Shown one piece after another: positions 45,784 to 56,967 of a stretch of DNA of 64,000 bases (the stretch's first letter is position 1; each line of letters opens with the position of its first letter). The stretch covers positions 4,815,135-4,879,134 of the forward strand of contig OU452202.1 in assembly GCA_911728435.2 (NCBI GenBank), given 5' to 3'. Origin of the DNA: Apoderus coryli (lineage: Eukaryota; Arthropoda; Insecta; Coleoptera; Attelabidae). Under the pieces are notes generated by a model that had not been told where the DNA came from, searched no databases, and saw only the letters and a program-made list of their open reading frames with translations. Both the position numbers and the translations under genes were made by a program.

Positions 45784-46901
45784 CAGGGTGTCCCAAAAAC
45801 ATACCCCACCCTTTGAGGGTAGAATCTATGACCAAAAATAAGACAAGAATCATTTATGTCAAAATTTCGAAAAATCTCTCCTTATGAAATTGTGACTATT
45901 TTGAATATTAAAATGAAGTAATTTTCGAAAATAAGATAAAATGTTCAAATCAAATTATTTATTAACTAAATAGATAATAAAACAAAAACATTTCAATTTA
46001 CAAAGGCTAGTGTTTGAAATCCTCACTATTTTATTCAATAATTGTTTTCTACACGGCCTATTGCTTCCTTTGTAATTTGTGCTAAAGCTCCATAAATGAG
46101 AACAATAACATCATCTTCACTGTTGGGTAGGACATGGTAAACCGTATATTTCAGATAACCGCAAAGCCAAAAGTCTATTGGGTTGAGATGCAGGGACCTA
46201 GGAGGCCAAGAAATAGGTCATCCACGATCGATCCATTGGTTGAGAAAACGTCGATTTAATATATCTCAAACATTCCAGAATAATGGGCAGGTGCACCATC
46301 ATGTTGAAATACAATACTTGGCCGCTGTACTAAAGGAACTTCTTCCAGAGGAGTTGGTAATCTGTTATCGCAAATATTGGCATAGTTTTCGGCGTTTGGT
46401 ATCCTAGGTGGAAACTGTGGTTCTATTATCCTATTTCCCAACAGACAAAGCCTAGCGTGCTTGCTTATGTGATTCTCTAATTTGGTGCTGATTTTCGTAA
46501 TTCCAATAATGCAAGTTGTGCTGATTGAACACTCCTTGCTGGTTAAAATGGGCTTCATCACTCTACAGTACTTGTTTAAAAATATCTTCATTTGCTTCCA
46601 GGCAATTTAAAAAAAATCTACAAAATCATAAGCGCAACTCAGTATTCCCAGGATGCAATTCTTGAATCGGCTTTATATGATAAGGATGCAGATTTTCTCT
46701 TTGAATTAATCTGTTTTTATCAAGGATGACCAGATTTAAATTATTAATTTCAAGTGAAAGATTTGTCTAATTTCAATATTCAAAATGGTCATAATTTCAT
46801 AAGGAGACATTTTTCGAAATTTTGACATAACTGATTTTCGTCTTATTTTGGGTCGTAAATTTTACCCCCAAAGGGTGGGGAATGTTTTTTGTGACACCCT
46901 G
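45784..46901 (-). mobile_element. Mariner-like element, DD41D type
   Basis: 1118 bp, beginning CAGGGTGTCCCAAAAACATA and ending with the complement (...GTGACACCCTG at 46901), with TA on both sides. Terminal inverted repeats exceed 100 bp, with shared CCCACCCTTTG and AAAATAAGAC blocks. It carries a degenerate transposase on the minus strand and is nested in the LINE B tail. Confidence 0.85.
46035..46735 (-). pseudogene. Tc1/mariner-like transposase
   Basis: Reading down the minus strand in broken frames: HPGNTELRL, NCLEANEDIFKQVL, SDEAHFNQQGVFNQHNLHYW (first Asp), IVFQHDGAPAHYSGMFEIY (second Asp), then NQWIDRGWPISWPPRSLHLN and PIDFWLCGYLKYTVYHV (third Asp), ending GRVENNY and stop at 46037-46035. 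I count 41 residues between the second and third Asp, and the usual RSPDLTP has become RSLHLNP. The N-terminal DNA-binding part is missing and frameshifts are present, so it is dead. Confidence 0.7.
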
Positions 46902-47155
46902 TATAAATAGCTTTGAAACTTTCGAAATTAACGACATAATTTAAACTGTCAATTTGATTTCAGTAATTGTATTGTTGGCGTTGCTATGGTGACTTTTCAT
47001 AACCGAAGCTACTTCTATCATTACCTACCAGGAAATTTGCCCGTACATTTTTAAATGGGCAACTAGTGGGAAATTAAAAAACAGCATTACATTTTCAAAT
47101 TATGATTGAACATATAATAAAGGCATTTAAAGACAGTCGTAGAAAAAATTATTTT

Positions 47156-47721
47156 ATTATTGTTTATCGCGAAAACGAAGTAACACGACAAAAAAGTGTA
47201 TTTGTAGTTTCTGTATCTAAAAACTATATGTAAATTAGACAAAAGTCATTGGCGTAACCTTATATGTCATTTGGCAAAGGTGTACCCTGAACGCTGGCCC
47301 TGATTACTAGAAACAGCGCTGGCAAATTCAAATATAGTTTATATGCAGCTCTATCGTAAAATACACTCGTTATTTAGAGATTGTATTTAATTTAACACTT
47401 TGTTAGATTAGTACATAAGATCTTAGTACCTACATAAAAAGTACCAAACTCACAAAGTATTTGGTACAATTTTTAAAACTCATTAAACTAGAAAAATTAT
47501 AAGATAAACTCTATTCGAGAATATATAAAAAAATCGGTTGTGTCGCCTCAAGACTTTCCCGACAAGATAATAATAAAATCTAAAATATATTTTGACCTGC
47601 GTAATGAAACAGAATTTTAATAATAATTATTATTAGCATTCTATTATTTTTATTATTTCCAATAAACTAACCTAACAAACTCACTACTTTATTCAAAAAT
47701 TAGAAATAAAAAAAGTAACCT
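47156..47721. other. Non-coding stretch
   Basis: AT-rich. No motif recognised. Confidence 0.3.
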
Positions 47722-48904
47722 ATCTATTTATTTATTTATTTAAGATACACTGCCCAGACAGATAAATAATCCAATTAAAGGGCAGGAAAAATTACAGTAA
47801 ATTCTTAATATCTAACACTAAATTTATATTCTGAGAAATATATTTTTTATACAAGACAAAGTTGAATTAAAAATATCAATTTGCTCGGACACAGAGTTAC
47901 AAGTATGGCACATAAAATACAAAAGGGGAACGCAACAACAAATTTGTACGCGGGGCCGGAAAGTAAAATACGATTCCGTTATTACGTGTACGTAGATTTG
48001 GGACACAGAAAGGAATCTGGCTTAAAAACTCTGGACAGTCAAGAAGTCCATTAATAATTTTAAAAAGCAATACTAGAGCGGAATATTCTCTCCGAGTATT
48101 TAATGATACTAGATTAAAACGGTTTAGCAGAATATCATGAGAAAACCGAATGGATGGATAAACCCCATCAACCCGAAACCACAGCAACTTGGCAAAACGA
48201 CGATGGATTCGTTCGATATTAGTTATATGTATGGCATACATAGGATTCCATACTACAGATGCATATTCCAGTTTAGATCTGACAAATGCGTTGAAAAGAA
48301 CAATGAGTGTTTGAGGTGTCACAAAGTCTTTCGAATTGCGCACAATAAAACCCAGAGATCTATAGGATGCTGAAACTATATTATTGCAATGATTAGTAAA
48401 GCTCAGTTTACCATCAGACCAAACACCTAAATCTTTAAACTCATCACAAGTTGTTAATGGACTATTATTTATACAATATGAAAATTTGACAGGGTTTATT
48501 TTCCGTGTATAGGAAACACCTAGTTCTTAATGGACTATTATTTATACAATATGAAAATTTGACAGGGTTTATTTTCCGTGTATAGGAAACACTATAACAT
48601 TTATCAATATTCAGATAAAGATTATTACGGACACACCACTCATATACAACATTTAAATCGTCCTGAAGATGAGAACAATCTTCAGTACTATTAATGACCG
48701 AATATACTTTGAAGTCGTCAGCATATAATAACGAACTATTTGTCAAGCCACTAGAAATATCATCGATAAAACACAGGAACAACAATGGTCCAAGGACAGA
48801 GCCCTGGGGAACACCAGATAACACTTTAAAATTTGCGGAACGAAATCGCTGTAAAGCAGATAAAAAATGAAAAATGCCTTCAAATGATGTATCAGTCGAC
48901 CCCT
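47722..48904 (-). mobile_element. LINE H remnant, RT palm to 3' end
   Basis: From the high side: ALQRFRSANFKVLSGVPQGS (motif B), FLCFIDDISSG, SSLLYADDFKVYSV (intact YADD) and NNLYLNIDKCYSVSY, then an internal duplication that breaks the frame. It resumes with NSKDFVTPQTLIVLFNAFVRSKLEYASVVW, HRRFAKLLWFR and NTRREYSALVLLFKI, then the tail SEQIDIFNSTLSCIKNIF after another frameshift. The 3' end is a TAAA/TTTA microsatellite at 47722-47752. 5'-truncated in the palm, so the endonuclease is missing. Confidence 0.8.
48454..48592. repeat. 66-bp direct duplication inside LINE H
   Basis: 48454-48519 and 48527-48592 look identical (TTAATGGACTATTATTTATA...), separated by 7 bp, period 73. The copy lies in the RT just after the palm and shifts the frame. 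Identity suggests it is recent or an assembly artefact. Confidence 0.85.
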
Positions 48905-49165
48905 ACTGAAAGTTGTGTACACCACAGGGCCTAAAGGGATTTCAACCAAAAACTAATGGGTTGATCCTAGGACTGACTAGCCCAAACTTATATACCAAAA
49001 TTTAGCTCAATTGGTAGAAGCGTTTAGGCGCTATGGAAGAATACGTATAGACACACAGCTACACAGACAGACACACTTCCATCTGGAAATGGTCTTAATC
49101 GTCTCGAGTGACTTCAAAATGGTTATATCCGTATTTATCTCATTTTTTTTAGCGCGTTCACAATA
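48905..49165 (-). repeat. Degenerate dispersed repeat
   Basis: Contains an AAACTTATATACCAAAATTTAG..CAATTGGTAGAAGCG phrase, ACACAGACAGACACAC, and the complement of the block seen at about 2455 and 41930. Non-coding and probably an old element of the same family. Confidence 0.45.
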
Positions 49166-49340
49166 ATACCTTCTCTGAGCAGGAAAGTAAAAATACAGTT
49201 TTGCAATAGATGTGCTCAAATAAATAATTTACTTCACCTTGTTCCTATCTATTTGGAACCGTATCTGTTCTGGGACAGCTGACTGCCCCATTCTAATTAG
49301 AAACTTTTATACTTAGCATACAATGTCCTAAAAAGTCCAT

Positions 49341-49406
49341 CTCCACAAAAAAATTCTCTATAAATTATTTAAACCATACATGTTTCGGAGCACCAGGCAT
49401 CATCAG
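49341..49406 (-). repeat. Hammerhead-like motif, solo (C)
   Basis: Minus strand: CTGATGA (49406-49400), a weak hairpin, CCGAAAC (GAAAC at 49386-49382), ATGTATGG, then about 30 bases and TTTGTGGAG (49349-49341). Same order and same ATGTATG follow-on as at 41797, but the stem is poorer. Confidence 0.5.
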
Positions 49407-49409
49407 TGG

Positions 49410-50225
49410 TTAGTAATTTTACGAAAAGCTTACTGCATTTTGTTTTAAATAATAATAAGTTTATATTATAAGGGGGAAATGTATTAATTTCATTACGCGG
49501 AAAAATCCTTTTTTTGATAGTTTTTTATTTTTTTTATAGTATAAATGAATTACATATATTTCAAAGGAAATTACTTAACATTAAAAATCGTCAACATTAA
49601 TCATTTGTTTGAGTTTCACTTATCTTCTTATTTTCTTTTATAAATCATTTATAATTGAATTAAATAGATCTTGTGAGAAAAAAGAGCGAAATCTATTAAA
49701 TTTGTTTCTTGGAGGTGGATTTTTATTTCATCGATATATTATTCTACTCCACTTTAACATAGACTACTTCTTTAAAAAAAAATATTTATGTTTTTGAATT
49801 GAAGTTGAAATTTTGTTACTTCTTATCAATATCATAGGCTAAAGTAGATTTATGTTCAACATACTGAGTCGTTGTCGTTTTAAAAGATTATGCTTTTGCT
49901 GCTTTTGAGTGGTGCATTAAATAAATCCTTTTATGCCGGCAACAAGCAGACCTATACTTAAGTTTGTCTCCAGAGGCGTTGCCCCATTGGGGGCGCCTCT
50001 AGACGTTGTTCGCCCGGCGCAAAACTAGTAATTTAACACAGTATGGGCGTATTGGGTGGAGAAAGGAGAGAAGGGTGCGTGGTCATATAAACGTACTTTC
50101 CCAGAATTAGAATCGAATTAAATTATATATAATTATGCTATTAATAATTATATTATGACATCAATAAATATTAAAAATATATTATAAAATGTATAAAATG
50201 TGATTTACATTTAAACTGTTGCTAG
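49410..50225. other. Non-coding stretch
   Basis: A GC-rich hairpin AGAGGCGTTGCC...GGCGCCTCT lies near 49972-50001; its role is unknown. Otherwise AT-rich without motif. Confidence 0.3.
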
Positions 50226-50635
50226 ATGATGCTAGCTTCAGGATTTGGGACTGTAGAGCTGGAGGGAGGGGGCTATAAAAGGTCCCCTAAACATAGTGAG
50301 TCCTTCCATCCGCCTGTCTGGATGTCCGCGTCCAGAGGGTGCACCATTTGCAGTCGAAATAATAGTAATAATATTACAATTAAACACTTAAACTTCGCGA
50401 CATGGAACGTCCGAACACTCATGGATACTAACACCAGTAATAGATCAGAACGACGTACGGCAATTATAGCCCGTGAACTAAAACGATCCAGCATTGACAT
50501 TGGTAAAGGTCAATTGAACGAACATGGTGGGGGCTATACTTTCTTTTGGAAAGGAAAAAAAGACAATCAACCCCGTATGCATGGTGTCTGATTTGCAATT
50601 AAAAATGACCTGATTAGTTCGCCTCAAACTTTTCT
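50226..50635 (+). pseudogene. RTE-type LINE endonuclease, N-terminal part
   Basis: The frame includes NFATWNVRTLMDTN (first EEP motif with the metal-binding Asn), RRTAIIARELKRSSIDI and KGQLNEHGGGYTFFWKG, KDNQPRMHGV, then after a stop FAIKNDLIS. This is the apurinic-like endonuclease of RTE/BovB-type LINEs, which nicks the target DNA. The segment with the catalytic Glu (usual IAALSETRL) is missing between SSIDI and GKGQ, so the domain is inactive. The rest of the element is absent here. A minus-strand fragment of the opposite end of such a LINE lies at 55640-56042. Confidence 0.75.
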
Positions 50636-50820
50636 TTCCTGGTACACTATAGTATTCAAAAAATTGATTACAAAATTTGTCTACAACTTTTATTATTGTA
50701 TAAGAAATCCCTTTGGGATTTCCCAGTCGTTTTGTGGTAGTCTTATCTATGACAAAAGTCATTGAGGGTTATAAAAAAAATAAAAAAAAAATTCAAAAAA
50801 ATAAATTAAAAAAAGTTTTC

Positions 50821-50893
50821 CCAGAGCTGGTATTCAAACCCCTAACCTTTAGCGTGCGAACCGAACGCCCTACCAATGACGCCACAGAAACTT
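50821..50893 (-). repeat. tRNA-derived SINE head
   Basis: Minus strand: TGGCGTCATTGGTAGGGCG fits the polymerase III A box, and GGGGTTTGAATACC, about 30 bases on, fits the B box. Downstream (lower coordinates) the sequence runs into a long A/T-rich tail rather than a closed acceptor stem, so it looks like a SINE head and not a working tRNA gene. Confidence 0.5.
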
Positions 50894-50959
50894 GATAACA
50901 AATATTTAATTTTAATTTTAATAATATAGGTTCCAACTACCTAACTAAAATTTTATATG

Positions 50960-51340
50960 GGACACATACACCCTGTATAAAAATTTTATGAGCCCATTCT
51001 ACCTAAAAATACTGTGAAAGAAAAGAAATATATAAAAACTTCAAATTAAAATTTCTTTGAAACATTTTTTAACCACCCTGTGCAATAATTTACTAAACCA
51101 ATCTAAAAAACTAAAAAAACCTGAAAATTTTTCTACCTATTACGTTCTACCGTACCTAAAAATATTGAAAATAAATAGAAACATTTTTGAGTTACCCCGT
51201 AGATCACCTCTAGGAGCTTATAGTTACACGCTACAGAAATCATGAATCCAAATCTAAAAAATCAAAAGATTATTTAAAATATTACTTTTTTCTCCTTAAA
51301 AACAACAAATACATTTTTGACTCACCCCGTATATAAATTT
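50960..51340. repeat. Diverged tandem repeat, about 120 bp
   Basis: CACCCYGTA-like phrases recur near 50970, 51073, 51195 and 51324, each preceded by a stretch resembling ACCTAAAAAT...AAACATTTTTGA. Old local tandem array; origin unknown. Confidence 0.4.
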
Positions 51341-51552
51341 ATAGTGTACGCTAAAAATGTCTAAAGATTTAAAAGTTTTTCGATTGCAATCTGAAAAAAA
51401 AGTTAAATGTGCACAATCAATAACACATTCAAAAATGAACTGGGATCACTTTGTGTATAACCACACCTAAAAAAAAAACCTTTGTACCTATATACTGAAA
51501 CTCATCAAAAAAATCAAATTGTTTACTTTAGACAAAATTATTAAGGGCATCG

Positions 51553-52058
51553 AAATAGTATATTGTGCAACGAACATGAAATGAATCATATTTCCTACGA
51601 GTGCTGCAAATCATACGAGTAGGAAATGGTCATTTCATGTGAGTTTCACACTATACTTTTTCTACGACTGTTTTATGCTTGTGAATAAATTAAACATAAT
51701 TTTCAGCAAAATATTTGTTTTTCGAAACTTACCCCTAAATACGATAAGTTAGAAGTATTAAACTGACTAGGTGGTGTTAAACTATATTAACTATCACTGT
51801 TTTCGAATATATAAATAGCTTTGAAACCTTCGTAATTAGTGAAATAATTATAATTATTATTAATTATAATTAAACTGTCAATTTGGTGTGTTTGTATTGT
51901 CGGCGTTGCTATGGTGATTTTTCATGCCCGACGCTACTTTTGTCATTACCAGGAAATTTACCCGTGCATGATGAAAAACAGCATTACAATGTACTACATT
52001 TTCAAATCATGATTGAACATATAATAAATGCATTTAAAGACAGTCGTAGAAAAAGTGT
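51553..52058 (-). repeat. LINE B 3' tail (copy 3, uninterrupted)
   Basis: Contains in order the GAACATGAAATG..palindrome, TTTTTCTACGACTGTTTTATGC, CGAAACTTACCCCTAAATACG, AATAGCTTTGAAACC, the ACTGTCAATTTGGTG..GTTGCTATGGTGATTTTTC block and CATGATTGAACATATAATAAATGC. It shows what copy 2 looked like before its mariner insertion. Confidence 0.7.
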
Positions 52059-53946
52059 GTTATTCCATAGAAGAGGTTATGCAACCGTAAATACCAGAAT
52101 GATGTGATGGAGGTTGCATAAGTATAAGATATTAAAACTAATCAGTTAAAGATCATTGATTGGTTGTAATTATTGAAATTGTAGCCCGTCATATGTGCAA
52201 TATTCAAATATGTTAATATCTCTGCACATATAACGGGATCATTGAACGTTTTTGTATTATTATTGAAATTGTAACCTTTCTGGTGCGAATCAATTTTCGA
52301 TTGGCAAATTTGTCAACTTGTGCTCTGCCAGATTTATTTCATGTGAATAGTAGTATAGTAAAAATAAGTATAAATTAGTAGTTTTGTTAGATAAAATAAT
52401 GTTTTAATATTTGTTATATTATTGTGGGAGTTGAGTAAATTAAATTTGTTGGAAAATGAAGTATCTAATAATGTTCCATGTATAGATCTATTGTATAATG
52501 TGTGGATTTATTGAGGAAAATCTTCTGGAATATTTTTGTGATGAAAATCTTCAAATAAAGTGTTGCATCCGCGTATTTCTCATCTTTTCTTCATTGTTGC
52601 CGGAATTTGATGAATGACATTAAGAAATTAAGATTATATTTAATTAAACATCTGGAGGTGTGTCGTGTGTAAATAGGTTTCAGTTTAATTATGCTATTGC
52701 GCGAATAATAAGTACGAGGTGTATAGGATGGAGATAATTTGAAAGACATTCTGGCAGCAAAGCATTGTAAGTTGGTATGTTGTTTAATCGAGTAGATTCC
52801 ATAAGAATAACATACAAATCTGTTTTCTATTCTACTGACTTTACTTGAATGAAAAATGTGACGATTTGGGAAGTATTTTAAAAATGTTTCCATTCAAAAC
52901 AGCCTTACCAAAAGTAGCCTACCGCCTATTCTCAATATTTAACTGTATGTAAAAACACATGACTTATTTTACAATTATTTTTCTTCGGAGGAGATACGTA
53001 CGAACTTTTACTCGTTTTTGTTGAAGATGTGTGAAATAAATATCTAGGGTCCACGAAATAAACTTAATAAATCCCTCTATAATATCTCGCTCCACTTAAA
53101 TATGGACTACTTCTTTCAATAATATAACTTTTATTATAATTATTTCAATCAAAAGTTAACATCAGCAACAAAAAATCTTAAATCACTAACTCCTAATTCG
53201 ATCCCTTGACAGTTCCAAAAAATATATACATATATAACATTAAATGCAAAAATCGTGATCGTATACCACAGAAATTAGCGGGTTGAATGAAGCCCATTAA
53301 ATCGTCTCGCAGAAACAAAAAGCTAGCGACGTAAAAGAACGTGCTGGAATTTTCGGGTAGAGATACGCGCATTCCCTAAACATTTGCCATAACGTCACGA
53401 CTTTCTCGACCTACTACGATGTTGATTATGATAAAACGTTTTTGCACCACAACATATGTCGAAAGTATACTGTTATTAAATAACATTATGAAATATTCTG
53501 GTTGGAAAATATTGTACGTTCTTTTGAAATATCCGTAGATTATCCTTAATTTTCGATTTGTTTATATTTTAAATTTATAAGATATGTCTGAGCCACAAGA
53601 GCCTGCTAAATTTTATTAAATAATGACTGATTGCGTTTTATCAATCCGAACAAAACAATGGCATATCCCAGGATTTACTCGCCATTGTTTACAAAAACAT
53701 TATACTAAAGGTACGGAAGATATCCGTTGTTTTAGTGGTCTGACTATCTAATACATTGACCGTATGCTATCTCCTAGATGATTAGCCTCGTGATTAGCTT
53801 TCTCACTGAAATCAATGAACATAGTCGCAAACTCTTCGACCAAACTGTGGAGGGAACTTTCTACCTTCTACACACGCACAATATGAAACAAGACAAGTTA
53901 GAGTTTTATTTATACTAGCTCGTAGCTAATCTGTATGTGGGCCGAC
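52059..53946. other. AT-rich stretch without recognised genes
   Basis: A 100-codon minus-strand frame (52893-52591) has no recognisable motif. A hairpin of CATATGTGCA..TGCACATATAACGGG type lies near 52190-52245. Otherwise nothing. Confidence 0.3.
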
Positions 53947-54770
53947 TAGAGTTGCCACGAGACGAGACAAAGCCTTATCTCGTTTCGTGCGCTCGCCGCA
54001 CCCTGTCTCGTCTCGTCTCGAAAAACATTATCTCGAAATTTTGAGACGAGACGAGACAAACCCTTATCTCGTCTCGTCTCGAAATCTCGAGATAATGTTT
54101 TTCGAGACGAGACGAGACTACAGTTTGTCTCGTCTCGTCTCGTTTTGTATCGTTTGTCTCGACTTTTAGTAACAAAATATATAGAATTAGGAAAGTCAAT
54201 TAGACTTTTTCGATGTGAGACCAATCTGCCTCCAATCTAATAGTAAAATATCTAGACATCAAAGAAAAACAACATCACATTCAAAATACATAATTCAGAA
54301 TATAATATATATGGCTGCCTTATAAAGTTTTAAACAAAGCAAAAGATTGGTTGGTTAGAATATTAGTGCAACAAACAAGAGCCAGTAAATTCATTGCATT
54401 GTAATATTTGTCTATTATCAATACAGAAGTCTTAAAATAATTTGCCAACCTTCAATTAGTTTTGTCCTGTGAATTTTTTGCAAAATGAATATTCTAATTT
54501 AAAAGTGTTCTAAACGCAAAATCTCGAGCGGTGTGGCTGCCTGATGAGTATGAATGAGTACGAAGTATGCGCAGTAGTCTCTACTTGATACTTTGAAATA
54601 ACAAAGTTCAAGACAAGAGTAAGAAAAGAGTATTTTATTTTTCTCTTGAATACTGTAAATATGTTAATAACTTTAGTAAATTGCGATGCTTTAAGAATAT
54701 CAGTAATGTTAATTGACTGAATAGAAAAGCTTGTGATAGAACTTGACAAAAAGACAGAACAAGCCCCCAA
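53947..54770 (+). mobile_element. hAT element, left part (copy 2)
   Basis: TAGAGTTGCCACGAGACGAGA at 53947 equals the left end of the element at 35612, and about 600 bp downstream are collinear with it (GGCTGCCTTATAAAG, GAGCGGTGTGGCTGCCTGATGAG). The subterminal GAGAC array (53965-54165) is longer here and forms a large palindrome. Unlike copy 1 it leads into a transposase remnant. No right terminal repeat is found, so it is 3'-truncated. Frames on both strands over the array are artefacts. Confidence 0.75.
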
Positions 54771-54773
54771 GTA

Positions 54774-55165
54774 ATGAAATATTCATCAATGCTAACAGGT
54801 AGAGATAATACGCTTAAGCATTACTACAAAGCAAATCGGGCCCTACTCATAACAATTTATTGGGAAAAATATGCACCAATTAGGCCAACTCTATCCGTAC
54901 AAGAAAAATCTGGCTCAGATGAAGACAAGACCATTGAATTTATATTCAAAAAGGCTACTCGTCAATCCGAAATTGAAGAATTTTGGAAACAAGAGCCAAA
55001 CGCATACTTTTATTCAGATATGCGGCTGAGTTGCCTGAACTGCTAGTCCATAAAAACCTCTCGTGTAATCGAAACTGTTTTTAGAGTATATTATTATCAT
55101 TAAGGCATGAGCTGATTAACTCAATTTTTAATTGAGGACATAAAAATTTTGTAAAAATAAGACAC
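54774..55165 (+). pseudogene. Probable hAT transposase C-terminal fragment
   Basis: The frame reads KSGSDEDKTIEFIFKKATRQ, SEIEEFWKQEPNAYFYSDM, then after a slip ELPELLVHKNLSCN and IETVFRVY...LIEDIKIL. The position within a hAT element, the EIEEFWK..P pattern and the ERVFS-like IETVF segment fit the C-terminal dimerisation region of a hAT transposase. The evidence is mostly contextual; the catalytic Asp/Glu residues are not visible. Confidence 0.45.
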
Positions 55166-55169
55166 GGCC

Positions 55170-55640
55170 CCTGCCAAGAGTTCGTTCAGTATCATCAAAC
55201 TGGACCAGGTAAACAACCCTCAAATACGACCAAAACAACGCTATAATACGGATAACTTTATGGCGACTGTTTTTTTGTATTGCGAATGGAACTACTTTTA
55301 TTGATTACCTTCAGAAGGTTAGAAGCATTAGTGGTCAATACTACACAGAGTTATTCGAACTTTTGAAAGATAATGTACAATTCACAATGGTAGTGCAAAA
55401 CATCAGTTGTTGGGATGCCTAAAATCAACGATTTCAATTTCGAATTATTTTCCTAACCTAAAAGATTTGTCTTCAGTTAAATAATTTGAGGATCAGGAAT
55501 TCATTCATATAGTAAATGTGTATTTGGAGGAGCTTGACCATTCGCATTATAAAAATGATATCACTGCACAAGAGTTCCGTTACGAAGAATGTATTAGTCC
55601 GGATTCCGAAAACTTTCACAATCCAACTCAGGGACTTCTG
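55170..55640 (+). pseudogene. Mariner transposase fragment
   Basis: Broken frames give LMATVFL..., TTFIDYLQKVRSISGQYYTEL (usual IDYLEKGKTI...YY..L), a decayed QNISCWDA where HQDNAPAH belongs, PNLKDLSSVK, and NVYLEELDHSHYKNDI, the C-terminal block. The third-Asp segment is lost. Dead copy that probably truncated the hAT element on its left. Confidence 0.6.
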
Positions 55641-56042
55641 TTGTGAACTGTAAGATGGCTAAACAGACCGATCCTCGACCCGCAAATCTTGTCACAAAAT
55701 TGACACACTCCCAATCACCACCATTTATCTTCTGTTGTAGGTGCGCTGCCCCATCGTTGCGTTCTTTCTCCTTTCGATGATGTCTATTTGCATCCTTATG
55801 GTTCGACGCTGCTCTTCAAAAACTTGATGACCCTCGTAAATGGTACTCCTCCATCTCGGTTGGTCGTTCAAGATGTGCTCTCGGTTGCTCTTCACATCTA
55901 AGCCACACTTATTCATGTTGGTCTTAAGAACATCCTTGTACCTCTTTTGCTGTCCTCCCTGATTTTGTGAGCCGACCTTAAACTGTGAATAAAGGATTCT
56001 CTTTGGAAGGCGTTCCGTTGGCATTACGTGGCCAGTCCACAT
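55640..56042 (-). pseudogene. RTE-type LINE C-terminal end with zinc finger
   Basis: The minus-strand frame starts MWTGHVMPTERLPKRILYSQ, then NQGGQQKRYKDVLKTNMNKC and RWRSTIYEGHQVFEEQRR, the region after the RT in RTE/BovB-like LINEs. After a stop, another frame continues CQFCDKICGSRIGLFSHL with His spaced as in a C2H2 zinc finger (about 55708-55640), also typical of this tail. The RT itself is not present. It may come from the same family as the endonuclease end at 50226, but orientation and distance rule out a single simple copy. Confidence 0.7.
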
Positions 56043-56049
56043 GTTTAAC

Positions 56050-56313
56050 GATCGCTGGTTTAGACGGTTAGGACCGTGGCATTGGCCTGCGAGGTCTCCT
56101 GACCTTACACCACTTGATTTTTATTTGTGGGGTAATTTGAAAAGGATATTTTAGATGACACTTATAACGAGTAAAGAAGATATGCGTCAACGAGTGATCA
56201 ACTGCATTGAAGAGCTAGATGTCAGTGAAATTAGGAGGGCCACAAATCTATCTCTAATGACCAGGATTTCAAAATGTTTGGAAACCAATGGTCGTCATTT
56301 TGAAAATGTATAA
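56050..56313 (+). pseudogene. Mariner-like transposase C-terminal part
   Basis: The frame reads WHWPARSPDLTPLDFYLWGN (third catalytic Asp), one stop, then SKEDMRQRVINCIEELDVSE and SLMTRISKCLETNGRHFENV with the stop at 56311-56313. This is the end of a PRSPDLTPLDF-type Tc1/mariner transposase. The first two catalytic residues are missing, so it is a fragment, but with only one stop in about 85 codons. Confidence 0.7.
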
Positions 56314-56965
56314 ATGTTTTAATTTTTTTTATTGTGTTCGCTTTGTTATTTGTTTTTTAAATGTACCTATTATTAGTTTAGATATGACGGCTTGGATATT
56401 GGTTGTAAATTGGATTGGGAATGCGAATCAAAATTTCGATACCTAAAAATTAATTTTGGAATTGTCTTTTTGCGATGTTATAAAAAAACATACAGCCGGA
56501 GGTCATAAACATTATCAAAGAAATTAATTTGGTAATTTTAATTTACAGCTAAAACAAATCGACTAGAGATTCTTTATGCAATAACTCATAATAATTATTT
56601 TTTTAATTTTTCGGCCATTAAAAACACAAAAGGCAAGTGTTATAAAAACATGTTAACTATAACGTATAACGAGATATGGTTTAAGTTTTGGCCAATTAAG
56701 GAGACCCAGTCGCAACGGGTGGTAAATCAGTACGCTGATGAGCTTCTGCAATATATTCCATTCGACAAGCGATTTATTTAACAAATTTATTTTGAATATG
56801 GAAAAAATATACGTTCTCATAAAATTATATTTTTTGTTTTGGATTTTACATAATTAGAAAACCCGAATCCATATTTATTATAACCGGTTCGGAGGCATCT
56901 CGCATCACCTATCTATCATAGTGCGCTGTAGACACAATATTTTGTTGATGACAATTTTAGTGATA
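56314..56965. other. Non-coding stretch
   Basis: AT-rich sequence between two mariner-like remnants. No motif. Confidence 0.3.
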
Positions 56966-56967
56966 AT

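Larger units (their letters stand above)
45566..47155 (-). mobile_element. LINE B (copy 2) 3' tail, split by a mariner
   Basis: Starts with the small palindrome (GAAATGACATATATTTCCTACG and its complement). It continues through TTACCTACACTCGCCCTG-like and CCTAAATACGATA phrases, is interrupted at 45784-46901, and resumes TAAATAGCTTTGAAAC with the ACTGTCAATTTG..TTGCTATGGTGA region. It ends at AAGACAGTCGTAGAAAAA near 47150. Comparison with the uninterrupted copy at 51553 shows the insertion point directly. Confidence 0.7.

Noticed and set aside
50273..50500. 75-codon minus-strand frame
   Set aside because: Antisense shadow of the RTE endonuclease frame.
52591..52893. 100-codon minus-strand frame
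   Set aside because: No family motif or neighbouring signals. It could be an old LINE tail, but I cannot support it.
53946..54224. Long open frames on both strands rich in ETRRDE/SRLVS
   Set aside because: They are translations of the GAGAC/GTCTC subterminal array of the hAT element; periodic sequence keeps several frames open.
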